A stretch of 64,000 nucleotides of DNA from Candidatus Symbiopectobacterium sp. NZEC151. Its GTDB lineage: Bacteria; Pseudomonadota; Gammaproteobacteria; Enterobacterales; Enterobacteriaceae. The DNA lies in assembly GCF_025962655.1 (NCBI RefSeq), contig NZ_JAGFPE010000001.1, forward strand, positions 1,674,001 through 1,738,000. Direction: 5' to 3'. Shown here in pieces: positions 8,705 through 18,601 of the stretch; within the stretch, counting starts at the first letter, position 1; each line of letters starts with the position of its first letter. The notes below the pieces were generated by a model. The model had not been told where the DNA came from and ran no database searches. It saw only the letters and a list, made by a program, of their open reading frames with translations. Made by a program: the position numbers and the translations under genes.

Positions 8705-9083
8705 ACGAAGAATGCCGTCTACATAAGCGGCATCTTTGAATACACTTAAATTATCTAAGTAAAACGATCTGACTTCTGTTTTCAGTGCAAACCGTGTGAA
8801 AACCCTAGCTAAAAACTGATATACTTGACGCTATGAAAAATATTACTTGGTTCTGATGATTATATCAGTCAAGTTTCCGTAGGAATGCAATTTTGTGTCA
8901 TTTTTCCACTTCTGCAACAAAAATATTCACATGTTCTAGATAATGCATGGGTTTTTAGGAAGATAGTTTTTAAACCGAAAATTTATGATTACACGCTGCA
9001 CCTAATATAATATTTAGCAGTGTTCCGATAAATAAGCTGTTATCTGATCCAGCCAGAATAACAGCCTACTTATCCACTACACA
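8705..9083. other. Intergenic region after HEPN gene
   Basis: About 380 bp of AT-rich sequence between convergent genes (HEPN and integrase). No gene, tRNA or clear terminator hairpin was recognised. Confidence 0.5.
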
Positions 9084-10343
9084 CTAACCCGCCGTCAACC
9101 TCCCAAAATCAAACGGACTCACCGCCCTCTCCCGATTCGCATCAAGAAAATCCGCCCACCATTGCAGCATCAGCTTACGCTCATCCAAATGTTCCGCCTT
9201 ATGGATATACGCAGCGCGCACACCATTGCGCTCCTGATGACTCATCTGCCGCTCAACTGCATCCCGCGACCACAACCCCGACTCAATCAACGAACTACAG
9301 GCCATAGTGCGAAATCCATGACCACATACTTCCGTTTTCGTGTCGTAGCCCATGGTTTGCAGCGCCTTGTTCACCGTTCCCTCACTAACCGGTTTACGTG
9401 GTGAATGATCGCCAATGAAAACCAGCTCATACTGCCCGCTCACCTCTCGAATCTTTTTAAGGATCTCCAGTGCCTGACGGCTCAACGGAACCAGATGCGC
9501 TGTGTGCATTTTTGAGCCGCGCTCAGAGAACTTCACGCCGGGGATCGGTTTACGCTCTGGCGGGATGGTCCACAAAGCGCGTTCAAAGTCGATTTCCGGC
9601 CAGCGGGCAAAGCGCAGTTCACTGGAGCGGATAAAAAGCAGCAGGGAGAGATTAATCACCCACTTGGTAAACTCCCGACCTTTATATCTGTCAATGCGGC
9701 CCAGCAGTTCAGGCAAACGTTCAAGCTCTAACGCCGGGCGGTGTTCAACCTTGGCGGGCATAATTGCCCCGGCCATATCATGTGCCGGGTTATAGTCAAT
9801 CAGGCCGTTTTGCACGGCATAGGTCATGATGACGCTAACTCGTTGCTTCAAACGTTTGGCTACTTCTACCCGCCCTGAGCGTTCAACACTTTTGATCGGG
9901 GCCAGCAAGTCGCGCGTTTTCAGATCTGCTATGTGAGTACTACCGATAGCGGAGAAAATATTGTCGCTCAGGCTTTTCAGGATCCGTGCTGCATGTGCAT
10001 CCGACCATTTCTTGTTGTCGGCATGCCATGCGCGGGCCACTGCCTCGAAGGTTTGTTCAGCATGGTGCTGCTGAATTTTAACTTCCTTCTTGTGCTCGTT
10101 GGGATCAATGCCCGCAGCAATCAGTTTTCGCGCTTCATCGCGTTTCTGTCGCACTTCAGAAAGGCTAACTTCAGGATAGAGTCCCAAGGCCAGCGTCTTT
10201 TCTTTGCCATCGGAGCGATAACGCAAGCGCCAGTATTTTGAACCATTGGGGTGTATCAGGAGAAACAACCCATTGCCGTCGGTGAGTTTGTAAGCTTTCT
10301 CTTCCGGTTTTGCTGAACGTACCTTCATGTCCGTGAGTGCCAT
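9084..10343 (-). CDS. P4-type tyrosine integrase of the leuZ island
   Basis: A 419-aa tyrosine recombinase with the P4-type N-terminal arm-binding domain (MALTDMKVRSAKPEEKAYKL; residues 1-90), the core-binding region, and a catalytic domain with Arg in FIRSSELRFARW, the HGFR box and the C-terminal Tyr in AAYIHKAEHL. It is read away from the 3' end of tRNA-Leu, the normal position for an enzyme that inserts at that tRNA. Of two adjacent ATGs, the second (10343) has the better spacing from GGAG. Upstream are three TGTACCCG-type boxes. It is clearly related to, but distinct from, the integrase at 56898. Confidence 0.95.
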   Translation of the reverse strand: MALTDMKVRSAKPEEKAYKLTDGNGLFLLIHPNGSKYWRLRYRSDGKEKTLALGLYPEVSLSEVRQKRDEARKLIAAGIDPNEHKKEVKIQQHHAEQTFEAVARAWHADNKKWSDAHAARILKSLSDNIFSAIGSTHIADLKTRDLLAPIKSVERSGRVEVAKRLKQRVSVIMTYAVQNGLIDYNPAHDMAGAIMPAKVEHRPALELERLPELLGRIDRYKGREFTKWVINLSLLLFIRSSELRFARWPEIDFERALWTIPPERKPIPGVKFSERGSKMHTAHLVPLSRQALEILKKIREVSGQYELVFIGDHSPRKPVSEGTVNKALQTMGYDTKTEVCGHGFRTMACSSLIESGLWSRDAVERQMSHQERNGVRAAYIHKAEHLDERKLMLQWWADFLDANRERAVSPFDFGRLTAG

Positions 10344-10371
10344 CATGCAGCTCCTTCAATAAAAGCGATGT

Positions 10372-10422
10372 TGCGGGTACAGAGATTTATTGAACCGAAA
10401 TGTACCCGTATTTGTACCCGCA
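10372..10422. promoter_or_regulatory. Integrase upstream repeat boxes (TGTACCCGYA x3)
   Basis: Two direct boxes, TGTACCCGTA at 10401-10410 and TGTACCCGCA at 10413-10422 (12-bp period), and one exact inverted copy at 10372-10381, all just upstream of the integrase start. They are probable operator or recombinase/excisionase arm sites. The integrase at 56898 has a similar arrangement with a different sequence. Confidence 0.5.
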
Positions 10423-10506
10423 CACGCAAGTTGATGTCGATAGAATTGTGTTGATACCGGGAGAGTACGGAACGAAGGAAAAGCTTGTAACTCGTGGATT
10501 TTAGAC

Positions 10507-10532
10507 AAAAAAATAGACGTCTGTTGACGTCC
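10507..10532 (-). terminator. Rho-independent terminator of cysT-leuZ
   Basis: On the minus strand, GGACGTC-AACA-GACGTCT forms a 6-7 bp stem (10515-10532) followed by a T-rich run (10507-10514), starting 14 bp after the CCA end of tRNA-Leu. Confidence 0.7.
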
Positions 10533-10545
10533 ATTGATGTGATGA

Positions 10546-10632
10546 TGGTGCCCGGGGCGGGACTTGAACCCGCACAGCGCGTACGCCGAGGGATTTTAAA
10601 TCCCTTGTGTCTACCGATTTCACCACCCGGGC
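10546..10632 (-). tRNA. leuZ: tRNA-Leu (anticodon UAA)
   Basis: An 87-nt class II tRNA with a long variable arm, encoded CCA, a 5-bp anticodon stem AGGGA/TCCCT and loop TTTAAAA, giving anticodon UAA. It follows cysT by 6 bp, the same order as cysT-leuZ of E. coli. Its 3' end is the probable attachment site of the island to its left, whose integrase begins about 200 bp away. Confidence 0.95.
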
Positions 10633-10638
10633 GAAAAT

Positions 10639-10712
10639 TGGAGGCGCGTCCCGGAGTCGAACCGAGGTGGGCGGATTTGCAATCCGCTGCATGGCCACTC
10701 TGCCAACGCGCC
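10639..10712 (-). tRNA. cysT: tRNA-Cys (anticodon GCA)
   Basis: A 74-nt tRNA with encoded CCA, GGCGCG acceptor stem and anticodon loop TTGCAAA (GCA). It is co-transcribed with leuZ. In E. coli glyW lies directly upstream, but here the next glycine tRNA is at 48317, about 37.6 kb away. Confidence 0.96.
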
Positions 10713-10818
10713 TTTATTCTGCCTATTGACCTGATACTTCTGGTCATATCAACAAGTTTTCACTTATAACTTATTGATTAAATAAGATTTTTTCATTTCC
10801 GTTTCAGGAATGGACGCT

Positions 10819-10847
10819 ATTATGGACTGGTTACGTGCTGATGGCAA
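10819..10847 (-). promoter_or_regulatory. Predicted sigma-70 promoter of cysT-leuZ
   Basis: On the minus strand: TTGCCA (10847-10842), a 17-bp spacer, and CATAAT (10824-10819), followed by a GC-rich discriminator AGCGTCC. The start point would be near 10812, giving a leader of about 100 nt before cysT. It explains how cysT-leuZ is expressed without glyW. Confidence 0.65.
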
Positions 10848-10923
10848 GCCCTTTGTCGCCGGGATAAAACCGAACGCTCAAAAGCTCACCACGGCAGCCC
10901 ATTATTTACAACTCTCGCTGAAT

Positions 10924-11778
10924 TTAACAGCAAAATGGCTGTTTAGTCGGCACAAGTTCATCAGTCCACTGCACAGCGATGTCATCATCCGGAGTCAGCG
11001 TCAATGCCGGGTAACGACAAAAACGTACAACATCGCCCACCACCAATAAACCTGGCGACTGAGGTTGATACTGCGCCAGCAGTCTCGGTAATGTCGCCAA
11101 GGTTGCGGTCAGTAGCCGTTGTTGTGGCTGAGTGCCACGCTCAATAATCGCTAACGGCGTGGTGCCTGCCATACCATGCGCAATCAGTTGCTGAGAAAGT
11201 CGATTGGCATGGCTCAATCCCATATAGAACACTAACGTCTGTTCGCCTCGCGCCAGCATCGGCCAATCAAGTGCGGGTTCACCCTCTCGGCTATGCCCGG
11301 TAATAAAACGCACAGACTGTGCACAATCGCGGTGTGTCAGCGGCAATCCGACTGCGGCAGCGCACCCTGTAGCCGCCGTGATACCCGGCACAATACAGCA
11401 GCGAATACCCTGATGCTGCAAGAAGTTCATCTCTTCTCCGCCTCGTCCAAAAATAAACGGATCACCGCCTTTCAGCCGCACCACTCGCTGCTGCGCTTGC
11501 GCCAACTCCGCCAGCAGTTGGTTGATCTGGGTTTGCGACAGTGGATGACGTCCACGGCATTTACCAACGTCAATACACAGTGTCGTCGCAGGTATCAATG
11601 CCATAACCTGCTCGGAAACCAAGCGGTCGTGCACGATAACATCGGCTTGCTGGATCACACGCAATGCCTTGATCGTTAACAGCTCTGCATCGCCAGGGCC
11701 AGCGCCCACCAGCCAAACATCGCCAGGGTTAACGGCCTCTCCTGCCGGAATCTGGCAGTTTTTCGTTACTTTTTTCAT
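10924..11778 (-). CDS. cobA: Uroporphyrinogen-III C-methyltransferase (siroheme synthesis)
   Basis: A 284-aa SUMT. It shows the SAM-binding GAGPGDAELLTIKA motif near residue 26, VIVHDRLV, VRLKGGDPFIFGRGGEE and VPGITAA, all diagnostic of CobA / the CysG C-terminal domain. It methylates uroporphyrinogen III to precorrin-2, the first step to siroheme. As the last gene after nasA, with a 17-bp gap, it supplies siroheme for the nitrite reductase encoded upstream. There is no dehydrogenase/ferrochelatase domain, so CysG or another enzyme must finish the cofactor. Confidence 0.93.
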   Translation of the reverse strand: MKKVTKNCQIPAGEAVNPGDVWLVGAGPGDAELLTIKALRVIQQADVIVHDRLVSEQVMALIPATTLCIDVGKCRGRHPLSQTQINQLLAELAQAQQRVVRLKGGDPFIFGRGGEEMNFLQHQGIRCCIVPGITAATGCAAAVGLPLTHRDCAQSVRFITGHSREGEPALDWPMLARGEQTLVFYMGLSHANRLSQQLIAHGMAGTTPLAIIERGTQPQQRLLTATLATLPRLLAQYQPQSPGLLVVGDVVRFCRYPALTLTPDDDIAVQWTDELVPTKQPFCC

Positions 11779-11795
11779 CTGTTACCTTTACCCCG

Positions 11796-14462
11796 TTATC
11801 CAGCATGCTGTAAGGCGATGGTTTCACCGTGTTGTCGTATCAATGCTTTAAGCTCAGGAATACAGGAACCGCAGTTGGTGCCGCATTTGAGCTGAGTGCC
11901 TAACGCTGCCGCCGTCTGGCAGCCACCGCGTATTGCCTGCATAATCGCCCCCTCCCCTACACCAAAACAGCTGCATACGGTGGCGCCCATTGCATCTTGT
12001 TCAGTGCAGGCGCCGCCAGACAGTAAAATTCGGCTGCGCTCCGCAAGCGGTAAATCGTCATTCAAAAGCGTCTCATAGATCACTGCGCTTGCTAGCACCA
12101 GCGGTTCGCGTTGTGCGTAAAACGCCATCACAGCCTGCTGACCTTGCCAACCAACGGCATAGAACAGCCCATCGCCACTCTGTGCCCATTGATAGGTCAG
12201 TTGCTGAAAGGTGCTCGCCATCGATGCGGTGTAACGCGCCAGCCATTGCCAACCGTCACCGAAAGGCTCACGCTCTGCCATACGATAATGACTGATACCC
12301 GTTGCCGTGATTTTGCTCCAGTAACCACAGGGAGGCGGAGGCTGTTCCCCCAGCAGGAAAATTTCGCCAAACCAGCGTGTGGCCCACGGCTGGATGCGTA
12401 TTCGCGCGTGTTTACTTTCCGGTTGTCCTGAATGGGGATCGGTTACTGGCGCAATCAGGCTCCCTACGCGAGCTTGTCCACTAAACTGTTGATTCCAATG
12501 CATCGGAACAAAAACGCTGCCACGCTGTTGCCCGCTGTCCAACTGCGCCTTGGCTAACATCCATCCGTGCGCTGAGCTCAATCGCACAATCTCACTGGCG
12601 TGTATACCGTTGTCGGCAGCATCCTGCGGGTGCATCTCACAATAGGGTTCACTCAGGTGACGGAGCAAACGGGCGGCTTTTCCCGTTCGCGTCATGGTGT
12701 GCCACTGATCGCGAATACGCCCGGTATTGAGTATCAATGGATAGTGACGGTCAGGGGCTGCGGCAGGCAGGCTGGGTACAATCGGGATCAACCTCGCTCG
12801 CCCATCAGGGTGCCAGCATCGCCCCTCACTGAATAATCGCGCGGTTCCTTGAGTCGCATCCGCGGTGACCGGCCATTGAACCGGCGTTAACGCGTGCCAT
12901 TGCGCATCGCTTAATGTTGCCAATGCGCTGATATCAAACGCACGCGTACCGTGATTCTCAAAACCAGATAGCGCTGCATGTTCGCGAAAAATCTGCGCCG
13001 GATGGGTATAGGAAAATGCGGCGGTGAACCCCAGGCGCTGTGCAACCTGGGTGAGTATCCACCAATCCGCGCGCGCTTCACCGGGCGATGGCAGAAAAGC
13101 CCGCTGGCGCGAAATACGCCGCTCTGAGTTAGTCACGGTGCCGTCCTTTTCTCCCCACGCCAATGCGGGCAGCAGCACGCGCGCGCATGCCGTGGTGTCG
13201 GTATGGCGCATAACATCTGAGACGATCACCAGCGGGCAGCGCTGTAGAGCACGCCGCGCCCGATCGGCATCCGGTAATGAGACTACCGGGTTGGTCCCCA
13301 TAATCCATATCGCTTTTACTTCGCCTTGCTCAATCGCCTGAAAGAGCGGAACCGCGTTTAACCCAGGGTGTTGGGCCACACGGGTTGTTCCCCAGAAACG
13401 CCCAACGCGATCGATATCCTGTGGTGTAAACCCCATGTGCGCTGCCAGTTGGTTGGCAAGCCCCCCGACTTCCCTTCCCCCCATCGCATTCGGTTGACCG
13501 GTTATCGAAAACGGTCCACTGCCGGGATACCCCAGCTTGCCGCTAAAAAGGTGGGCATTGATGATGGCATTGCATTTATCACTGCCGGAAGACGATTGGT
13601 TGATCCCCTGCGAATAGACCGTCACCACGTTATCCGTGTCGGCGAACCAGCGGTAAAACAGCGTAATCTCTTGCTGTGACAACGCGCAAAAATCGGCGGT
13701 CTGTTCCGGTGTCCAGCGCTGTGCATGATCTAACGCCGTCTCGCCGTCGGTCAGGTCGAGATGGCCGCGCCGATCGCGCTGTGCCAAATAGTGAAGTAAC
13801 CCGTTAAACAATCCCGCATCGCTGCCGGGACGCAGTGGCAAATGCAAATCGGCAATATCGCAGGTTGCCGTTCGACGCGGATCGATAACCACAACGCGCA
13901 GTGCGGGCCGCTGTTGTTTCGCCTGTAACAGACGTTGATACACCACCGGATGAGCCCAGGCGGTGTTGGATCCTACCAGTACCACCATGTCTGCTCGTTC
14001 GATGTCCTCGTAACTGCACGGCACTGCATCCGCGCCAAAGGCGCGTTTGTAACCCATCACCGCCGATGCCATACACAACCGAGAGTTGGTATCCATGTTG
14101 GCGCTGCCGATAAATCCCTTCATCAGTTTGTTGGCCACATAGTAGTCTTCGGTCAACAGTTGGCCTGATCCGTAAAACGCCACCGCCTGCGGACCGTATT
14201 GATCGATAATGGCACGCAACTCATTCGCCACCTTATCCAGCGCGTTATCCCAGGCAACGCGTTTGCCGTCGACCATCGGCCACAGCAGACGGCCCGCCAG
14301 ATCGAGTGTGTCACCCAGCGCCGCACCTTTGACGCACAACCGCCCAAAGTTCGCCGGGTGCGCTTTGTCACCGCTGATGGCAACCTGCCCTTCGGCTGTC
14401 ACCTCCGCCAGCACACCACAGCCTACGCCGCAGTAGGGGCATGTGGTGCGGCAGGTGTTCAT
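11796..14462 (-). CDS. nasA: Assimilatory nitrate reductase catalytic subunit
   Basis: An 888-aa cytoplasmic molybdoenzyme. The N-terminus has the [4Fe-4S] ligands in CPYCGVGCGV and a fourth Cys in GRLCVKG; the body is the bis-MGD oxidoreductase fold. After about residue 840 comes a BFD-like [2Fe-2S] domain with CSCFGVGEG and CGTNCGSCIPEL, the Klebsiella NasA-type C-terminal addition that accepts electrons from NasC. It reduces nitrate to nitrite. It overlaps the upstream nasC-nasB gene by 4 bp (translational coupling). No signal peptide. Confidence 0.95.
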   Translation of the reverse strand: MNTCRTTCPYCGVGCGVLAEVTAEGQVAISGDKAHPANFGRLCVKGAALGDTLDLAGRLLWPMVDGKRVAWDNALDKVANELRAIIDQYGPQAVAFYGSGQLLTEDYYVANKLMKGFIGSANMDTNSRLCMASAVMGYKRAFGADAVPCSYEDIERADMVVLVGSNTAWAHPVVYQRLLQAKQQRPALRVVVIDPRRTATCDIADLHLPLRPGSDAGLFNGLLHYLAQRDRRGHLDLTDGETALDHAQRWTPEQTADFCALSQQEITLFYRWFADTDNVVTVYSQGINQSSSGSDKCNAIINAHLFSGKLGYPGSGPFSITGQPNAMGGREVGGLANQLAAHMGFTPQDIDRVGRFWGTTRVAQHPGLNAVPLFQAIEQGEVKAIWIMGTNPVVSLPDADRARRALQRCPLVIVSDVMRHTDTTACARVLLPALAWGEKDGTVTNSERRISRQRAFLPSPGEARADWWILTQVAQRLGFTAAFSYTHPAQIFREHAALSGFENHGTRAFDISALATLSDAQWHALTPVQWPVTADATQGTARLFSEGRCWHPDGRARLIPIVPSLPAAAPDRHYPLILNTGRIRDQWHTMTRTGKAARLLRHLSEPYCEMHPQDAADNGIHASEIVRLSSAHGWMLAKAQLDSGQQRGSVFVPMHWNQQFSGQARVGSLIAPVTDPHSGQPESKHARIRIQPWATRWFGEIFLLGEQPPPPCGYWSKITATGISHYRMAEREPFGDGWQWLARYTASMASTFQQLTYQWAQSGDGLFYAVGWQGQQAVMAFYAQREPLVLASAVIYETLLNDDLPLAERSRILLSGGACTEQDAMGATVCSCFGVGEGAIMQAIRGGCQTAAALGTQLKCGTNCGSCIPELKALIRQHGETIALQHAG

Positions 14463-17400
14463 GATGCCTCCGCGACAGGCGAAAACGATGCCATGGCGCG
14501 ATGTGCCACCCAGATTTTTCCCTGTTCGACTTTCACCGGCCAGGCGCGAACCCGCAGGCAGTCATTATCAGAGCTGATGCCATCTTCAAGCCGAATGCGT
14601 TGTTTATAGAGCGGCGAAATAACCACAGGTTCACCGTCAACATCACCAACAATACCGCGATACAGTACGTTGACCGCGCTCCCCGGTTCATGGTTGTCCA
14701 ACGCATAGATGTGTGGCACCGGCCCCGCCAGATGGAACAGGGCGATTTGCTGTTCCCCAACGCGTGCCGCCATGCCGGCGTTGGGTGGAATATCCGCCAC
14801 GGTGCCGACGCAGGTCCAGCCTTCTGTGGTCAACGTCGCTTCAGCTGTAGGTATCGGCAGTGCATCGCGCGGTGCGGGGCGAGGTTGTCCGCGCTCAGCA
14901 ATCTGCACCACACCTTCATCGGGCACGTCGCTATTGATAAAGCCACGAAACAGCGCCAGACGATCGGGGCTTTCCAGCGTGGTGCGCCATTCGCATTGAT
15001 AACTGTCCACCACCCGTTGCATGTCACTTTCCAGCGTGTCGGCAACGCCCAGCACGTCATCAATGACAACCTCGCGCAGGTAGTCGATACCGCCTTCCAG
15101 ATTATCCATCCAGGTGCTGGTGCGTTGCAGGCGATCGCCGGTGCGGATGTAAAACATCAACAACCGGTCGATAAAGCGGATCACGGTGTCAGTATCCAAA
15201 TCACTGGCAAATAAATCCGCATGGCGCGGTTTCATGCCGCCGTTACCGCAGACGTAGAGATTCCAGCCCTTATCCGTAGCAATCACGCCAATGTCTTTGC
15301 TCTGCGCTTCAGCGCATTCACGCGTACAACCGGACACGGCCATTTTGATCTTGTGCGGGGCGCGCAATCCCTTGTAACGGTTCTCCAACCGGATAGCCAG
15401 AGCGGTAGAATCCTGCACACCGTAACGGCACCAGGTTGATCCCACACAGGATTTCACCGTGCGCAGCGATTTGCCGTAGGCATGACCGGTTTCAAACCCG
15501 GCGTCGAGCAATTCCTGCCAGATAGCAGGCAACTGTTCGACCCTGGCCCCGAACAGATCGACTCGCTGACCGCCGGTTATCTTGGTGTAGAGCTGATAAC
15601 GCTGAGCCACCTGTCCAATGGCGATCAGCGCCTCGGGCGTGATCTCTCCGGCGGGAATGCGCGGCACCACTGAGTAGGTGCCGTCTTTCTGAATGTTGGC
15701 AAAGAAACGATCGTTGGTATCCTGCAAAGGCAAATGCTGCGGTTGCAGCAGATAGTCGTTCCAGCAGGAAGCGAGTATCGAGCCAACCAGCGGTTTACAT
15801 ATTTCGCAGCCACGCCCTTGCCCATGGTTAGCAATCAGGTCATCAAAGGTGTGGATGTCATTGACGCGAATCAAGTGATATAACGCCTGACGATCGTAAG
15901 CAAAGTGCTCACAGATGTCCTTTTTAACCTCAACGCCAGATTGCGTGAGCTCATACTCCATGACCTGTTTTACCAGCGCCACGCAGCCACCGCAGCCGGT
16001 TCCCGCTTTGGTACCGCTTTTTATCGCCCCCAATTCATGGCAACCGCTCGCCACTGCCGCACAAATATCCGCTTTGGTAACATTATGGCAGGAGCAAATC
16101 TGTGCGGTTGCAGGCAAGGCGGCTACACCCAGCCCTTTCGCCGGTGCGCCTTCATGCGCGGGAAGAATAAGGGTTTCTGGATGCGCGGATAGCGTCATGT
16201 CGTTGAGCTTCATTTGCAGCAGCGTGCTGTAGTCGCTGCTGTCACCGACCAACACCGCTCCCAGCAAGCGCTTGCCGTCCTGCGACACCACCATGCTTTT
16301 ATAGACTTCACGTGGACCATCATGCCACTGATAGTGTCGGCTACCCACGGTTTTGCCGTGAGCATCACCGATAGACGCTACCTCGACGCCCAGCAGTTTT
16401 AATTTGGTGCTCATATCGGCACCGGTAAAGGGTTGATTCTGTCCGGCGAGGCTCGCCGCCACGCTGCGTGCCATCTGGTAGCCGGGGGCCACCAGCCCAA
16501 ATACCTGCTGTTGCCAGCAGGCGCATTCACCAATGGCGTAAATGTTGGCGTCAGACGTTTGCCCGAGATCGTCAATCACAATGCCGCCGCGCGCGCCGAT
16601 CTCCAGTCCCGCGTCACGGGCCAGTTGGTCACGGGGACGAATGCCTGCGGAGAACAGCACCAGATCGCTCTCCAGCTCACTGCCATCGGCAAAGCACAGG
16701 CGATGGCGTGCCGCCGAACCATCCACAATCGCCTGTGTGGCTTTCCCGGTATGCACCTGCACACCCAAGGCCTCAATCTTGCGCCGCAGCATCGCGGCAC
16801 CGCCGTCATCCAGTTGCACCGCCATCAAACGCGGCGCGAATTCCACCACGTGGGTTTCCAGCCCCAGTTGACGCAGGGCATTGGCCGCTTCCAGCCCCAA
16901 TAACCCTCCGCCGATAACCACGCCACTGTGCGATTGCGCGGCACAGTCAGCAATCGCATCGAGATCGTCCAGGGTGCGATACACCAGGCATCCAAGACGA
17001 TCGCTGCCTGACAGCGGCGGCACAAAGGGATACGACCCTGTTGCCAGCACCAGTTGGTCATAAGGCGTTTCTTTTCCCTGAACATCGATTACGCAGCGGC
17101 GCTGACGATCAATGGCCGTCACTTCGCACTGGGTACGCAGCTCGATGTCATGACGTTCAAAAAAACCCGCTGACACCATAGAAAGATCGTCAGCGCTGCG
17201 TCCGGCAAAATATTCGGACAGGTGAACCCGATCGTAGGCAGGGTAGCGTTCTTCACCAAAAACAATGATGTGGTACTGCTGATGCAAACCACGCTCGACC
17301 AACTGCTCAAGAAAATGGTGGCCGACCATACCGTGGCCAACAACAATCAATACAGGTTTACTCATCATACGACTCCTCGCAGACTGCGGCACGGCTTCAA

Positions 17401-18586
17401 CCGCCGTGGAAGAGAGACCAAATAGCAGAGGAGCAGGCTCAAGGGCTGCCCCCGCCTTCATCACCGACAACAGATGTGCACTGTCCCCGGCATCACCGAA
17501 CAGCAGCGCGCCACGCAGGCGTCCGGCGCGAAAAATCAGTTGGCGATAACGCAGCGTCAGCGGATCAAACAGCGTGTGTACCTCGTCATCCGTCTGCGGC
17601 GTCAGCTCACCGGCACTGACCACCTCAATCCCGGTGACTTTAAGGCGCGTTGCCAGCATTTCTGAGTGATAATCCTCGACGGGGTGTCCCGCTAAACGCT
17701 GCGCCAATACCTGAGCCTGCGCCAGACAAGGCGCAACCAGCCCAAACGTTTCTCCCCGCAGCTCACAGCACTCGCCTAGCGCGCTGATCGCGCTATCCTT
17801 CGTGCGTAACTGCCCATCGACCAGAATGCCGCGCGCACAAGGCACACCGCTGTTACGTGCCAGTTCACACTCCGGCTGAACGCCGGTCGCCACCACCACC
17901 AACCCGGTGGACAGGCAGCGGCCATCGGTTAGCTGCACCTGTTCCACACGGGGGTTTCCCTGCAGCGCGGCGACCTCTACCGACATGAGGCACTGGATAC
18001 CCCGTGTTTGCAGCGACTGCACCAGCAGCGCGCTGGCTGTCGCATCCAGTTGTCGGTCCATCAAGATCGAGGAACGATGCACTAGCGTCACCGGTGCACC
18101 TCGCTGCCGCAGCGCTGCCGCCGCTTCAATGCCGAGCAATCCCCCACCGATCACCACCACGGGAACCTTGGTGCTTACCGCAGCAAGCATGGCTTCGACA
18201 TCTTGCAGGGTGCGAAACCCCACGACACCCTCCAGGTGAACGCCGGGCCACGGCGGCATCATCGGACGCGCCCCGGTGGCAATCACCAGATGGTCATAAC
18301 CGGTTTCACCGCCTGACGTGACGACACAACGCCGTTCACGATCAATGTGGTATACGGCTTCCCCCAGGCGGTAACAAATACCGTGCTCGGGTGCCACAGC
18401 GGGCAACAGGATCTCCGTAAAGGATTTTTCGCCGCCCAGCACCGGGGAGAGCATAATGCGGTTATAGCTGGCGCAGGGTTCAGCACCGAACACCGTGATC
18501 CGAAAACACTGCTCTGCGGCGTGCAGCAGGTTTTCCACCAGCCGGGCGCTGGCCATGCCATTACCGATAATCACCAGTCGCTTCAT
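14459..18586 (-). CDS. nasB: Fused NasC (electron-transfer flavoprotein) and NasB (NADH nitrite reductase)
   Basis: One 1375-codon frame. Residues 1-406 form a NasC-like FAD oxidoreductase (GNGMASARLVENLL at the N-terminus) that feeds electrons to NasA. Residue 407 begins a complete NasB: a second FAD/NAD domain, a BFD-type [2Fe-2S] region (ICSCHNVTK), the siroheme/[4Fe-4S] signatures CVGSTWC and CTRECAE, and a C-terminal NirD-like Rieske domain (about 1265-1375). In Klebsiella NasC and NasB are separate. Here an AGGAG ribosome site (17373-17377) and two ATGs (17368, 17365) remain at the junction, so NasB may also start internally. Reduces nitrite to ammonium. Confidence 0.92.
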   Translation of the reverse strand: MKRLVIIGNGMASARLVENLLHAAEQCFRITVFGAEPCASYNRIMLSPVLGGEKSFTEILLPAVAPEHGICYRLGEAVYHIDRERRCVVTSGGETGYDHLVIATGARPMMPPWPGVHLEGVVGFRTLQDVEAMLAAVSTKVPVVVIGGGLLGIEAAAALRQRGAPVTLVHRSSILMDRQLDATASALLVQSLQTRGIQCLMSVEVAALQGNPRVEQVQLTDGRCLSTGLVVVATGVQPECELARNSGVPCARGILVDGQLRTKDSAISALGECCELRGETFGLVAPCLAQAQVLAQRLAGHPVEDYHSEMLATRLKVTGIEVVSAGELTPQTDDEVHTLFDPLTLRYRQLIFRAGRLRGALLFGDAGDSAHLLSVMKAGAALEPAPLLFGLSSTAVEAVPQSARSRMMSKPVLIVVGHGMVGHHFLEQLVERGLHQQYHIIVFGEERYPAYDRVHLSEYFAGRSADDLSMVSAGFFERHDIELRTQCEVTAIDRQRRCVIDVQGKETPYDQLVLATGSYPFVPPLSGSDRLGCLVYRTLDDLDAIADCAAQSHSGVVIGGGLLGLEAANALRQLGLETHVVEFAPRLMAVQLDDGGAAMLRRKIEALGVQVHTGKATQAIVDGSAARHRLCFADGSELESDLVLFSAGIRPRDQLARDAGLEIGARGGIVIDDLGQTSDANIYAIGECACWQQQVFGLVAPGYQMARSVAASLAGQNQPFTGADMSTKLKLLGVEVASIGDAHGKTVGSRHYQWHDGPREVYKSMVVSQDGKRLLGAVLVGDSSDYSTLLQMKLNDMTLSAHPETLILPAHEGAPAKGLGVAALPATAQICSCHNVTKADICAAVASGCHELGAIKSGTKAGTGCGGCVALVKQVMEYELTQSGVEVKKDICEHFAYDRQALYHLIRVNDIHTFDDLIANHGQGRGCEICKPLVGSILASCWNDYLLQPQHLPLQDTNDRFFANIQKDGTYSVVPRIPAGEITPEALIAIGQVAQRYQLYTKITGGQRVDLFGARVEQLPAIWQELLDAGFETGHAYGKSLRTVKSCVGSTWCRYGVQDSTALAIRLENRYKGLRAPHKIKMAVSGCTRECAEAQSKDIGVIATDKGWNLYVCGNGGMKPRHADLFASDLDTDTVIRFIDRLLMFYIRTGDRLQRTSTWMDNLEGGIDYLREVVIDDVLGVADTLESDMQRVVDSYQCEWRTTLESPDRLALFRGFINSDVPDEGVVQIAERGQPRPAPRDALPIPTAEATLTTEGWTCVGTVADIPPNAGMAARVGEQQIALFHLAGPVPHIYALDNHEPGSAVNVLYRGIVGDVDGEPVVISPLYKQRIRLEDGISSDNDCLRVRAWPVKVEQGKIWVAHRAMASFSPVAEAS

Positions 18587-18601
18587 GCTGCTACTCGCTT
18601 A

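Noticed and set aside
10810..11049. 79-codon plus-strand frame between cysT and cobA
   Set aside because: It overlaps the cysT promoter and the end of cobA in antisense; no ribosome site.
14501..15214. 237-codon plus-strand frame opposite nasC-nasB
   Set aside because: Antisense shadow of a well-supported GC-rich gene; no ribosome site or family resemblance.
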